A stretch of 23,269 nt of DNA from Candidatus Fermentibacterota bacterium (GTDB lineage: Bacteria > JAFGKV01). Both the position numbers and the translations under genes were made by a program. The stretch is taken from assembly GCA_016928395.1 (NCBI GenBank), contig JAFGKV010000167.1, forward strand, positions 1-23,269, given 5' to 3'. Below, one piece after another: positions 1 through 7,889 of this stretch (the stretch's first letter is position 1; the number at the start of each line of letters is the position of its first letter). The notes under the pieces are model-generated. The model was not told where the DNA came from and ran no database searches. It saw nothing but the letters and a program-made list of their open reading frames with translations.

Positions 1-317
1 CCGTGCATCTCGTCGGGGGCCTTCCAGTTGTTTGTAGGCCCGGCATCGTCCTGGGCGGGGGAGCAAATGAAGGTTCGATCCTCAACTCTGGCCACATCGC
101 CGGGGTCCGACCGCACCAGGACACTGTTCGGCCGCTTCTGGTCATCAAGCCATATCGCGGTGCCCGAGTGCACCATACCGCGCAGAAGCTGGCCGTACTC
201 TTTCGGTGATCCGTCACACCAATGGATGGCATCCGGCTGACACAGCGTCGCCATATCCTCAATCCAGGTGACCAACGCCTGATTCTTCGCGGGTACACCA
301 GATATCGTCCGATTCAC
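1..317 (-). CDS. pckG: Phosphoenolpyruvate carboxykinase (GTP), N-terminal part, cut by window edge
   Basis: This gene makes the gluconeogenic enzyme that converts oxaloacetate and GTP to phosphoenolpyruvate, GDP and CO2 in the cytosol. Only the first 105 codons are inside the window. The reading frame contains the family's N-terminal signatures in order: HWCDGS near residue 28, [18 protein letters not shown] near 67-84 and [11 protein letters not shown] near 89-99. These are diagnostic of the GTP-dependent family rather than the ATP-dependent one. The GTG start at 317 is chosen because a near-perfect AAGGAGGT ribosome site (around 323-330) sits 5 nt upstream and homology starts right after it. 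It follows the esterase on the same strand after 223 nt but has its own promoter. The catalytic P-loop region lies outside the window. Confidence 0.93.
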   Translation of the reverse strand, partial: MNRTISGVPAKNQALVTWIEDMATLCQPDAIHWCDGSPKEYGQLLRGMVHSGTAIWLDDQKRPNSVLVRSDPGDVARVEDRTFICSPAQDDAGPTNNWKAPDEMH

Positions 318-346
318 GAAGACCTCCTTGTTCAGTAGAGCCCCTT

Positions 347-375
347 ATTAGAGGCTCAATCTTCCGCGGAGTCAA
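347..375 (-). promoter_or_regulatory. Sigma70-type promoter of pckG with overlapping dyad
   Basis: On the minus strand a TTGACT -35 box (370-375) is separated by exactly 17 nt from a TCTAAT -10 box (347-352), each matching consensus at 5 of 6 positions. Transcription would start near 340, giving a short leader of about 20 nt before the GTG of pckG. A GAGCC-N10-GGCTC inverted repeat (338-357) spans the -10 box and the likely start site. It could be an operator for a repressor, but this is inference from position only. Confidence 0.7.
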
Positions 376-540
376 CCTCCATCGCACTCACTCTCGTGAT
401 GGGGTTCAGAGCCCGGGATTCCGCGGGAAACTCGCCGGTATTCGCACCTGTCCGTGTGCTCTTCGTTGCGGTTCGCGGCTCTCACCAGCGTCGCGTGCGA
501 CAGGCCGCTCCTCCCTCAAGGGTGACCCGCGCTCGGGACA

Positions 541-1599
541 CTACGGGCTGGCAGAAGGGGGCATGCGCCGGGCGCGAAAGAAGCGCCAGATCTCCTCGCT
601 GGCGCTGATGTCGCGATTGGTGACGCCAAGGCCGGGAAGCTCTAGCCCCGATCGAGGCCAGGCGTGGCCGCCTCCAACAACCTTGAGAAACACGACGGTC
701 TCCTCATCCGATGAGTCGCGGTACGAAATCCTCACCACTGTGGATCCATCGGAGGGATCGCTATCCGCAATAGAGGCCGTGTCGCCGCGGACGGCGCCAT
801 GGAGCCCGGCCCAGAACCGCGCCGTTGCGTCCGCTGACAGCCACCCTGGCGCGCCATCGTGCGGAACGGTCCGGTCATCGGTGCCGTGCACCAAGAGCAC
901 CGGTACCGCCCTTTGGGCCGTGCAGCTTCCGGCCGTGCGCCTGGAAATGACCCCGGTAACGGACGCTGCGGCGGCAATTCTGTCACCCAGTCTGCACGCG
1001 ATCCTCAGGCTCATGAATCCGCCGTTGGACATACCACATACGTAGACCCGCGAGAGGTCCACGCCACGGGCACGGTGAAGTGTATCGATGAGTGCGGAGA
1101 TGAACGCGACATCGTCCACGTCCGGCGTAGGCCAGCCGGGCCCATCCGATATCCCGCTGTTCCACCGCGCCTCCACGGCCTCGGGGTAGACCACGATGAA
1201 CCCAGCGGTATCGGCTACCGCGTTCATGGCGCTGTAGTGCATCTGCTGAGCGGCCGAGCTTCCATACCCGTGCAGGTTGAACACGAGAGCGGGAGCCGGC
1301 TTCGCCTCGGGGGGACAGAAGAGCAGGTAGCTTCTCGTGATTCCCTCGAACACCACGGTTCTGCGGACTACGTGCCCCGGTTCCGACCAGCGACACCCCT
1401 GAACTGCTGCCACCGCGCCGAGGACGGTCACCGTGGTGAGCGTTGCCGCGAGGCAGCGCCCGACGAAGAGCCTGAGCCTCGCCGTTTTTCCCGGTCGGGA
1501 TGAGGAGAACCCGAGGAACACGCGGCGATCCCCGGCGCCTTCCTGAGGCGTCTTCACTGAAACGCCGGGGCCGTTAGAACAGCATAGTGAACTGCGCAT
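541..1599 (-). CDS. Secreted CE1/PHB-depolymerase-like esterase
   Basis: An alpha/beta-hydrolase of the polyhydroxybutyrate depolymerase / feruloyl esterase (LpqC-like) group, predicted to act on ester bonds outside the cytoplasm. Counted from the first ATG, the oxyanion motif LHGYGSS is at 109-115, the nucleophile elbow GMSNGG has Ser191, HGTDD (238-242) carries the acid and GGGHAWP has His312, so the triad looks complete. A hydrophobic export segment (about 50-68) ends in VQGC, a poor lipobox, so it may be a lipoprotein or simply secreted. The ATG at 1599 has GGAGG five bases upstream, but it overlaps the end of the preceding reading frame by 26 nt and gives an unusually long charged N-region. 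GTG at 1557 or 1521 is possible instead. The true substrate cannot be told from sequence. Confidence 0.85.
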   Translation of the reverse strand: MRSSLCCSNGPGVSVKTPQEGAGDRRVFLGFSSSRPGKTARLRLFVGRCLAATLTTVTVLGAVAAVQGCRWSEPGHVVRRTVVFEGITRSYLLFCPPEAKPAPALVFNLHGYGSSAAQQMHYSAMNAVADTAGFIVVYPEAVEARWNSGISDGPGWPTPDVDDVAFISALIDTLHRARGVDLSRVYVCGMSNGGFMSLRIACRLGDRIAAAASVTGVISRRTAGSCTAQRAVPVLLVHGTDDRTVPHDGAPGWLSADATARFWAGLHGAVRGDTASIADSDPSDGSTVVRISYRDSSDEETVVFLKVVGGGHAWPRSGLELPGLGVTNRDISASEEIWRFFRARRMPPSASP

Positions 1600-2199
1600 T
1601 GCCTCCTCCGAACTCCTCGATGGCCGCTACGTGACTGATGGAGAGCTGAAGACGGGATGTAGGGCTGAAGGCATACGCATAGCCGAGTTTGATCGTGTCG
1701 ATGTAGCCCGATCTGTCCCCGCCTCCTTCGCGAATATCCGTCTCATAGTCCCACCGATATGCCGAGCTCATGCACCCCAGTTCGAGGATACCGAAAGACC
1801 GAGCCAGTTCCACGAAGGCGTGGGGAAGCACCTCCCGGCGGCGGTAGGTCAACTCCCGATTCCCCCGCGACGATGCCCGCTGCCCGAGGCGCGCCTTACC
1901 GAGCCGGAGACGGCCGCCTTCTCCCAGGGCCGGATGAGGCTCAGTCGAAGCCATGCGACCCTGTTGGCATAGTCATAATCGTTCAAGTCCTCATGGTACC
2001 GCTTCGACTCCTCGAACTCGTACACGCATCCAAGAGACTCGATATACGCTCCTTCAAAGATGTCGCAATAGGCCGCGGCCAGAGCATCGTCCATGCGCCG
2101 GTCATGGGCGCAGACATCAGGCGAGAACTCACGGTCCGCATAGCTGCGCCGAAACCCGGTCGTGCGTCGCCCCTCGCTGAACGCCGTCAGCCGCCCCAA
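1574..2199 (-). pseudogene. Frameshifted outer-membrane beta-barrel protein remnant
   Basis: Two overlapping reading frames appear to be one broken gene. The upstream frame (2199 to 1849) has strand-like alternation, for example ANRVAWLRLSLIRPW. The downstream frame (readable from about 1950 to 1574) continues with LPHAFVELARSFGILELG, SAYRWDYETD, DTIKLGYAYAFSP and SRLQLSISHVAA, and ends in a terminal Phe (QFTMLF), as outer-membrane barrel proteins do. Adding one base to a run of five C (plus-strand 1862-1866) would join the frames. The upstream frame begins just after a TGA with only a TTG start, no ribosome site and no signal peptide, so the N-terminus is also lost. A short ATG frame from 2231 reads MSYTRPDVELVWGG and then stops, which may mark a second frameshift. 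A sequencing or assembly error is possible for the first lesion. Confidence 0.6.
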
Positions 2200-2221
2200 A
2201 CCAATTCGACGTCAGGCCTGG

Positions 2222-2255
2222 TATAGGACATGTCACATATATGACACGTCCTATA
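2222..2255. repeat. 34-bp near-perfect palindrome
   Basis: Arms TATAGGACATGTCA (2222-2235) and TGACACGTCCTATA (2242-2255) flank a 6-nt centre. There is one mismatch, which becomes a G-U wobble in a minus-strand transcript. It lies between the stop of the duplicated-domain protein gene and the broken outer-membrane protein frame. There is no U-run after it, so it is a weak terminator candidate. Its AT-rich symmetric form fits an operator or a mobile-element end equally well. Confidence 0.6.
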
Positions 2256-2326
2256 TTTGAGACACAGCGGCAATGACGACGGCAGCCCGGTGCATCGCAT
2301 GCCAGCCGACAGGCCAAGGCAAGGAG

Positions 2327-3421
2327 TCATTGCTGACGGGCGGATGTGGTGGGATGGTATCGTGCTGCGATGATCCGAGGGTGGGCAAGCACGACGGAAT
2401 CGCAGTACAGATGATCAGCGGGTCCCCCTGTGGTCGCGAGAGTAAGAACAACCGGCCTATCTGAGAACTGGGACACATCCACCATGATGTCGACCCAGGC
2501 TCTGTCACATCGGTTCACCTTGGGGTTCAGCAGGTATTCGAACAGGGTGACCGGGGCTTGCCCCGGCGCTTGTGCGAGGATCCGGTACATCACGCCATCG
2601 CTCTTGGTCCAGCAGGACTCCGCCATGCCCAGTGAGGCTGTGAAACGCGCCCTAGAGCCTGGAACAATGTTCAGCGCAAGCTCCCATGGAGGACGGGCAT
2701 GCACGCCTTCCCGACGCACGCCGGCCAGATCGAGCGACGAGTCCGCCGTGGCGGGGAGAGCCCCGGCAGTGGCCAGAGACCAGTCGAGGCGGAGGGCTCC
2801 CGATTCGATGAGTAGGCTGACTTCCTCGGGTGTTGTCGGCGGCGTGGCAAACGGCGGCGAGACCACCACGGGATCGCCCCAGATGCACCAATCCCGGTAG
2901 CTGTCGCCGGCCGGGCCAGGATCCACGGCCAGCTCAACCAGGATCCGAGATCCCACCCAGGGTGAAAGATCGTATTCGCGCAGAAACCAGGCCCGATCCT
3001 TGCCCCACACCCTCGGATTCAGCGTGGTCGCTCCCAGCATCACGACGTCTTCCGCGTCCTCAGTTACTACCGAAACGCGAAACTCCGCACCATCGGTACT
3101 GCCCTCCCACGATGCGGGGAGCAAAGCGAACCATGTCGACAGTCGGGCAGAGGGGTGCACGAACACCGGGAACCGTGCCCGCGACGGCGCCTGCATGTAG
3201 ATGCCGTTGCGAGCTATGCCGCCGATCACGGCGTTGGAACGCTGCACGGGGGCGGCATTGTTCGGCCACTCGACGACCTTGTCCATCGAAGCGAACAAGT
3301 CTGTCTGGATATGGATAGTTCCCCGCTCGGCCTGTACCCACACCGAGGCTGGGTGTGGGTGGCGACCGCATCGGGCGAGGAGCAGGGCAATGAAGAGCAG
3401 GGCGGTATGTGCATGTCGCAT
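2327..3421 (-). CDS. Exported protein with duplicated beta-sandwich-like unit
   Basis: A 364-residue exported protein of unknown function. It starts with a classic signal peptide (MRHAHTALLFIALLLARC). The Cys could be lipidated, but Arg just before it departs from the lipobox rule. Two similar units follow. Each runs from an SRARF motif through a strand-rich stretch to a LNP-(R/K)V block with a DRAW motif, then a D-(L/V)-S segment and a closing VVV/VVL strand. The first has WGKDRAWF and WCIWGDPVVV; the second has VNRCDRAWVDIMVDVSQF. Such R/W/D-L-S patterns are typical of jelly-roll carbohydrate-binding-like modules in large secreted proteins. The ATG at 3421 is preferred for the signal peptide; an in-frame GTG at 3445 adds eight residues, and neither has a strong ribosome site. 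It lies 180 nt after the symporter gene and may share its transcript. Glycan binding is inference only. Confidence 0.7.
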   Translation of the reverse strand: MRHAHTALLFIALLLARCGRHPHPASVWVQAERGTIHIQTDLFASMDKVVEWPNNAAPVQRSNAVIGGIARNGIYMQAPSRARFPVFVHPSARLSTWFALLPASWEGSTDGAEFRVSVVTEDAEDVVMLGATTLNPRVWGKDRAWFLREYDLSPWVGSRILVELAVDPGPAGDSYRDWCIWGDPVVVSPPFATPPTTPEEVSLLIESGALRLDWSLATAGALPATADSSLDLAGVRREGVHARPPWELALNIVPGSRARFTASLGMAESCWTKSDGVMYRILAQAPGQAPVTLFEYLLNPKVNRCDRAWVDIMVDVSQFSDRPVVLTLATTGGPADHLYCDSVVLAHPRIIAARYHPTTSARQQ

Positions 3422-3601
3422 CAGAGGAGAATATCGCTGCCGCACCTGTGCTGCAAGTGCGCACTCCCACGCCGGGGGTCGCGCTGTTCCCGGCCGCAGT
3501 GCGCGACTGTCCCGCGAATCATGCTGAACTGGATTGGCCGGCTCGTCGCAATGGCAGGCTGATCGCGATCGCCTCTACCCTGGGAATCCCCAAGAGCTGC
3601 T

Positions 3602-4969
3602 TTAGCCTGGCCGTCTCCCGAACCGTCCTCCCCCATACAGGATCGCTGACACCACCAGTCCGGGGAAAATGGGCTCGATGCCCCCAGGGTAGACGCCATG
3701 ACCCCAGGGCAAGTTCGGCCACACAAGCCACAGCAGCGCCACTCCCCCACCTCCGGCCATCATCAGGGCGGCGTTGCCTCCTCCGGGCCGAAATCGTTCT
3801 GAAAAACTCAGGGCCAGCGGCAACAGCAGCGCGGGTGTTCCCACCGACCCCAGGTGATGCCAGATATCCACCACCGATCTGAGCCAGAGGGCAAGGCATA
3901 CCGCCAGCCCGCCGGTGGCGACCAAGGCGGCCCTTGTGTACCGATTGACCACCGATTCGTCAGTGCCGCCCCGCAGCCTCCACACGATATCACGCCCCAG
4001 CGTAATGCCGCCCAGAAACAGATAGGAATCCACCGTCGACATTACCACGGCCAGCATCGCCAGCATGAACAGCCCGCGCGCCCATGGCGGCAACAGGAGT
4101 TGCCCCAGAGCGGGAAAAGCGGCGACCGGGTCCGCAAGGTTGGGCAGCAGAGCCCGGGCATAGATCCCCGCGGTGGTGGTCAGGAAATCGAACACCATCC
4201 AGAACACGACCGAGATGACGATCCCGCGCCTCGCCACCCGTTCGTCTCTGGCGGCATAGCAGCGCTGGTAGAATGCCGGTTCCACCAGCGCGCCCAGGGC
4301 TATGAAGTACCAACCCAGGATGTACCACGGTGACTTCCCGCCGTGCCAAGTGAAGTGCTGAGCCGGCACACTGGCAACCAGAAAGCCTATCCCGCCGCGG
4401 TGGAACGCATATCCCACCAAAAGGCCAAAGCCTGCGAACATGAGGGCGAACTGCACAACATCGGTGATCAAATCGCCCTTGAGCCCGCCTCGGAAGACAT
4501 AGATGATCGAGAACACGGTTCCGAGAAGCAGCGAGGGTGCCAGCGGCCACTCGAACACGATGTGTAGGAGTATTCCCATCTGAAGGACATAGGCCGCCGG
4601 CGCCGTCATGACGAAGACCACCGCCGAGCCGATGAGCGCGGGTACTCGACCGTAGGATCGCAGAAGCTGATCGGGGATAGTAAAATGCCCCGTACGGCGC
4701 GCCCTGGCGGCGATGAAGACGGCGAACAGCAACGCGGCCAAGTAGTAGGGCACGCCAAACACCAGCCAGTTGCTCAGGCCATGCTTGTAGCTGTATTCCC
4801 CCACCCCGAGGATGCCCCCGTACCACGTTGAGACCAGGCTGGCCACGAATACCGGCAGGGTAACCCGCCGTCCCGCCAGGAGGTAATCCTCCGCCTTGTC
4901 CTGCTGTCGAAACGCCGCGGCTGCCACCACGAGAAACACGGCGTATGCACCGACGAAGAAGCCTTCCAT
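3602..4969 (-). CDS. Sodium:solute symporter family (SSS) transporter
   Basis: A polytopic inner-membrane permease of the SSS/SLC5 family that couples substrate uptake to sodium. The 455 residues form about a dozen hydrophobic segments. Family landmarks are DYLLAGRR near 28-35, the GGLKGDLITDVVQ block at 161-173 and MSTVDSYLF at 310-318 followed by GGITLGRDIVWR; the Ser/Thr of this stretch lie where family members bind sodium. The ATG at 4969 is chosen because AGGA lies about 12 nt upstream and membrane helix 1 starts immediately; an upstream in-frame ATG (5029) would add a charged 20-residue tail. It follows the TPP-riboswitch-controlled receptor on the same strand. SSS permeases (ThiV) have been predicted as thiamin transporters from riboswitch context in other bacteria, so a thiamin-related substrate is a reasonable inference. 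The 408-nt gap leaves co-transcription unproven. Confidence 0.9.
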   Translation of the reverse strand: MEGFFVGAYAVFLVVAAAAFRQQDKAEDYLLAGRRVTLPVFVASLVSTWYGGILGVGEYSYKHGLSNWLVFGVPYYLAALLFAVFIAARARRTGHFTIPDQLLRSYGRVPALIGSAVVFVMTAPAAYVLQMGILLHIVFEWPLAPSLLLGTVFSIIYVFRGGLKGDLITDVVQFALMFAGFGLLVGYAFHRGGIGFLVASVPAQHFTWHGGKSPWYILGWYFIALGALVEPAFYQRCYAARDERVARRGIVISVVFWMVFDFLTTTAGIYARALLPNLADPVAAFPALGQLLLPPWARGLFMLAMLAVVMSTVDSYLFLGGITLGRDIVWRLRGGTDESVVNRYTRAALVATGGLAVCLALWLRSVVDIWHHLGSVGTPALLLPLALSFSERFRPGGGNAALMMAGGGGVALLWLVWPNLPWGHGVYPGGIEPIFPGLVVSAILYGGGRFGRRPG

Positions 4970-5111
4970 GGTCAGTATCCTGTCCTCTCGGTCGCCCTCA
5001 ACCCCACGGGCGGGCAGGTGCTCCCGCACCGCTGGATGCGGGACGGAGTCGGGCCCCTACGGAGATGAGCGGGGCACCGTTGCCTCGTTGGAGGTGGAGT
5101 CCGGGGCGGGC

Positions 5112-5141
5112 ATCACTATCGGTATCGAAATCGTAATCGAC
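5112..5141. repeat. Hexamer array, five ATCNNN units
   Basis: Five consecutive hexamers ATCACT, ATCGGT, ATCGAA, ATCGTA and ATCGAC share the first three bases and mostly a G in the fourth. It is a short degenerate tandem repeat in non-coding DNA, 70 bp from the longer heptamer array. Confidence 0.6.
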
Positions 5142-5211
5142 GAGCCGGGCATTCGAGCACGAGTCTCCCATGCTCTCTCACACACGTCCACGTTTATCAG
5201 TCTCGCTGGGC

Positions 5212-5316
5212 CGACTGGCAACTGCTGACTGCTGACTGCCGACTGCCGACCGCCGACCGCCAACTGCCGACTGGCAACTGCCGACTGCCGACTGCCGATT
5301 GCCGACTGCCGATTGG
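5212..5316. repeat. Degenerate heptamer tandem array, 15 units of CGACTGC
   Basis: Fifteen in-register 7-bp units with consensus CGACTGC (minus strand GCAGTCG). Variants are confined mostly to transitions or to the unit edges: CGACTGG, CAACTGC, TGACTGC, CGACCGC, CGATTGC, CGATTGG. The array sits wholly between two genes. Its period and lack of longer spacers rule out CRISPR. Heptamer arrays of this kind occur in other genomes as short tandemly repeated repetitive sequences with no settled function. Confidence 0.9.
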
Positions 5317-5377
5317 CTGCAGCCTCTACCCTCGCCCCTGTCATTGCCCAGTGTGTCTGCGGTCGAAACACCACCTG

Positions 5378-7822
5378 CTACAGCTCCAGTGTGATTCCTC
5401 CGTGGAAAGTACGTTCCGACCCAACCCAGAAGTACCGTGCCCCTTCCCACGCGTCGTAGTAGCCGGAGGTCTCGTAGTTCCTGTTCGCCAGATTCTCCAC
5501 CCTAAGACTCACCCGTACCCGACCCGCTCGGCCGATCTGAATGGGGCCCACCATGACCCATGCGTCCGCAATGCTGTAGGGCTTGATGATCCGATCCTCA
5601 TTCGCGCTCGTGTCAAGGTACTGCTTCCCCACATGCCGCAGTCTGCCGCCCAGCTCCGCGCTCCCCCACCGGTACCCGACCCTGAAGCCAAGAAGCCGGT
5701 TTGGGAAAAGCGGGATGGGATTGCCTGAAAGATCCTCGCCTTCAGGCGTCCAATCCTCGTGACTCGTGAACTCCTTTATCACATTGTCGCTGAATGAGGC
5801 GGTGGCGCGCAGGGAGATCTCCCCACCATCGGGAAGAGCGACCCAGGGCAGGGACATGTCCAGCTCCACCCCCCGATGCTCCGTGCGGGGCGCGTTGCCT
5901 GTGACCGGTGAGCCTCGGTCCTCGTCAAACCGGCCGTAGGGGATGATCTCATCATCGAAGCGCATCAGGTAGAGCGCGCAGCCCGCCAGAAGGCCCCACC
6001 GGTCAACGTGGATACCCATTTCGTAGTCCAGGAGTCGCTCGGGATCCACGCTGGGATCTTTCCACTCTGTCCAGCGCGCGTCTCCCCAGGTATCGCGCAC
6101 CGTATCCGCCCGGGCGAATAACGGATCGGAGAAGAGATCATCCGGTCCCTCCCACACATCGAAGTACTCGGCGTCAGATGGTTCGCGCTGGGCATAGGAG
6201 ACATTGCCATAGAGGTGAATACCGTCGGAGGGGCGAACCGTGACCCCGGTGCGAGGGCTCAAGAATGCATGCCCGACGGTAAACCGGTTCAACTCCTCGG
6301 CGGCGAAGTTGCCTTCTTCCTCCTGGCGGAAAGAGTATCGCTTCCATTGGAGCGCCACATCGGTAAGCAGATCCACTCGGGATCCGAAATGAGTCAGGCC
6401 GTGGAGATACCCAGAAGCATTCCACTTGCGGCCCCCATAGCGGTAGTAGTCACCCCTGGCCGAGTCTGCGTAGTCGGTCCAGAGCACCTCGCCCCGGTGG
6501 GTACTCCAGAAGTACGATAGTTCCCCTCCCACCGCAGCCTCCAACGGCCCGAACACCCGCGAGATCCTGGGGAGCATGCCAAGGTGATCCTTCTTCACGT
6601 GCTTCTGCCGAACGACTTCGCCACGGCTGGTCTCGTCATCGGCGGGTACTATCCCATAGTCTCTGAGAAGTCGGTCCGATTTGTACTGCTCGTAGTAGCC
6701 ACGGCCTCGAACATAGAACAAGGTGGTCCCCACATCCAGCCCGTCCGGCGCATGATAGTCCAGATGAGCCTCATAGCGGGGCTGATTGAATGAGTCGATC
6801 TCATTGGCGTAGACCACGGGGTTGAAACGGCGGTTCGTCGACAGGCTGTCCTCATGGGCGGCATACCAACCCGCGTGGGTCTTGATGGGGCCGCCAAAGG
6901 CCACGAATCGAGCGTCTATCAGCCCTCTTGATGTCTGGCTGGTGAAGAAGTAGGACCAGAGATCAGAGGAGGTCCGGTCACGATACCCGTTGGAGATCAC
7001 CCTGGAGAACCGGGCCTGCATCGAGCGGGTACCCTGGGCCGTGGACGAGAGTTGAAACGAAAACGCCCGGGTTCCCCAGCTCCCCAGACCTCCCCGAACG
7101 ATCATACCCGGCTCTGCAGGAAGAGCGGTAGTAACGAGATTCACCGAGCCTCCCAAGCCATACTGCCCCACCAGAGCGGTGCCTACCCCGCGCTGCACCT
7201 GTACATCCTGGGTGCTGCTCAGCAGGTCGGGCATGTCGACCCAGTAGACCTGATGGTCCTCCGGATCATTGAGGGGCACACCATTGATCATGACATTGAT
7301 ACGCTTCTGATCGAACCCGCGAATCGTCAAGTAGGTGTAGCCGACCCCGTTGCCTGCATCTGAATACGCGTAGACCCCCGCGACCTCGTCCTGGAGCAGG
7401 GTGGGAGTGTCTTTCACTGTGTGCTCGCGCCGCAGGTCGGAACGGGCCACATTGGTAAAGGTAACCGGAGTGACTCCTGATATGGCGCGGTTCGCGCTAA
7501 TGACGATCTCCTGGGCCTCCAAGACCTTGGGCTTCAACCTGAACTCGACCGCAAGATCACCCATGGAGACCGCCACGGTGACCCGGGCGCCTCGATAGGC
7601 GATATGCGTGGCCTCGATGACGTAGTATCCGGCGGGGAGCGGCCCGATCCTGTAGTGCCCCAGAGAATCTGTGACCGACCCGACTCCGACGTAGGGCGCA
7701 CTGACTGATGCATCGGGAATAGGGGCCCCGGTCTCGTGATCAACGACCGTGCCGACGACGAATCCCGGCGATTGAGCGTGAAGCGTGGCGGAAAAGAGCA
7801 GAAGGGCGACAGTGCGTAGCAT
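5378..7822 (-). CDS. TonB-dependent outer-membrane receptor, probably for thiamin or a precursor
   Basis: An 814-residue TonB-dependent receptor that would carry a scarce nutrient across the outer membrane using TonB/ExbBD energy. Domains in order are a signal peptide (1-16, ending LHAQ), a carboxypeptidase-regulatory-like domain (about 21-95: VVGTVVDHETGAPIPDASV, then SVTDSLGHYRIGPLPAGYY), a TonB-box-like EIVISA, a plug (about 105-235, with TYLTIRGFDQKRINVMINGV and GLGGSVNLVTT) and a barrel to the C-terminus (TFHGGITLEL). The ATG at 7822 is preferred: GGAGG lies six bases upstream and the signal peptide starts there, whereas a TTG further up lacks these. A TPP riboswitch lies just upstream, so expression should fall when thiamin pyrophosphate is plentiful. 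This supports a thiamin-family ligand, like the predicted Omr1 receptors of Bacteroidetes. Substrate identity rests on regulation, not on binding residues. Confidence 0.93.
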   Translation of the reverse strand: MLRTVALLLFSATLHAQSPGFVVGTVVDHETGAPIPDASVSAPYVGVGSVTDSLGHYRIGPLPAGYYVIEATHIAYRGARVTVAVSMGDLAVEFRLKPKVLEAQEIVISANRAISGVTPVTFTNVARSDLRREHTVKDTPTLLQDEVAGVYAYSDAGNGVGYTYLTIRGFDQKRINVMINGVPLNDPEDHQVYWVDMPDLLSSTQDVQVQRGVGTALVGQYGLGGSVNLVTTALPAEPGMIVRGGLGSWGTRAFSFQLSSTAQGTRSMQARFSRVISNGYRDRTSSDLWSYFFTSQTSRGLIDARFVAFGGPIKTHAGWYAAHEDSLSTNRRFNPVVYANEIDSFNQPRYEAHLDYHAPDGLDVGTTLFYVRGRGYYEQYKSDRLLRDYGIVPADDETSRGEVVRQKHVKKDHLGMLPRISRVFGPLEAAVGGELSYFWSTHRGEVLWTDYADSARGDYYRYGGRKWNASGYLHGLTHFGSRVDLLTDVALQWKRYSFRQEEEGNFAAEELNRFTVGHAFLSPRTGVTVRPSDGIHLYGNVSYAQREPSDAEYFDVWEGPDDLFSDPLFARADTVRDTWGDARWTEWKDPSVDPERLLDYEMGIHVDRWGLLAGCALYLMRFDDEIIPYGRFDEDRGSPVTGNAPRTEHRGVELDMSLPWVALPDGGEISLRATASFSDNVIKEFTSHEDWTPEGEDLSGNPIPLFPNRLLGFRVGYRWGSAELGGRLRHVGKQYLDTSANEDRIIKPYSIADAWVMVGPIQIGRAGRVRVSLRVENLANRNYETSGYYDAWEGARYFWVGSERTFHGGITLEL

Positions 7823-7885
7823 CGAGCACCTCCGGTAGGAGACCGCGTGGCACAAGCGCGGGAGCGGCCGCCATCATGCTCGATG
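7820..7885 (-). promoter_or_regulatory. Putative riboswitch expression platform over ribosome site and start codon
   Basis: Between the TPP aptamer and the receptor ATG, the RNA segment CATCGAGCA (plus 7877-7885) is the exact reverse complement of TGCUCGAUG (7820-7828), which includes the start codon. The same segment can instead form a local AUCAU/AUGAU hairpin. In addition, CUCC (7838-7841) can pair with the GGAG of the ribosome site (within 7829-7833). No U-rich terminator is visible, so control at translation initiation is more likely than attenuation. The switching order is inference. Confidence 0.5.
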
Positions 7886-7889
7886 ATTT

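Larger units (their letters stand above)
4970..5377. other. 408-bp intergenic gap between receptor and symporter genes
   Basis: No gene is supported here. The gap holds a heptamer array (5212-5316) and a short hexamer array (5112-5141), listed separately. No second riboswitch or clear terminator was seen. Short open frames across it translate the repeats into SAVG-like heptapeptide reiterations and are not credible proteins. Confidence 0.6.

Noticed and set aside
859-1503. A 214-codon plus-strand frame opposite the esterase
   Set aside because: It is a shadow of the esterase; the minus frame contains the full hydrolase triad.
3346-3362. ACCCACACC/GGTGTGGGT hairpin as a terminator or regulator
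   Set aside because: It lies inside the early coding region of the duplicated-domain protein and has no U-run.
5212-5316. CRISPR array
   Set aside because: The unit is only 7 bp with no unique spacers and no cas genes nearby.
5178-5450. Frames coding SAVG-type repeated peptides
   Set aside because: The peptide repeat is the translation of the 7-bp array; there is no start signal or conserved flanking domain.
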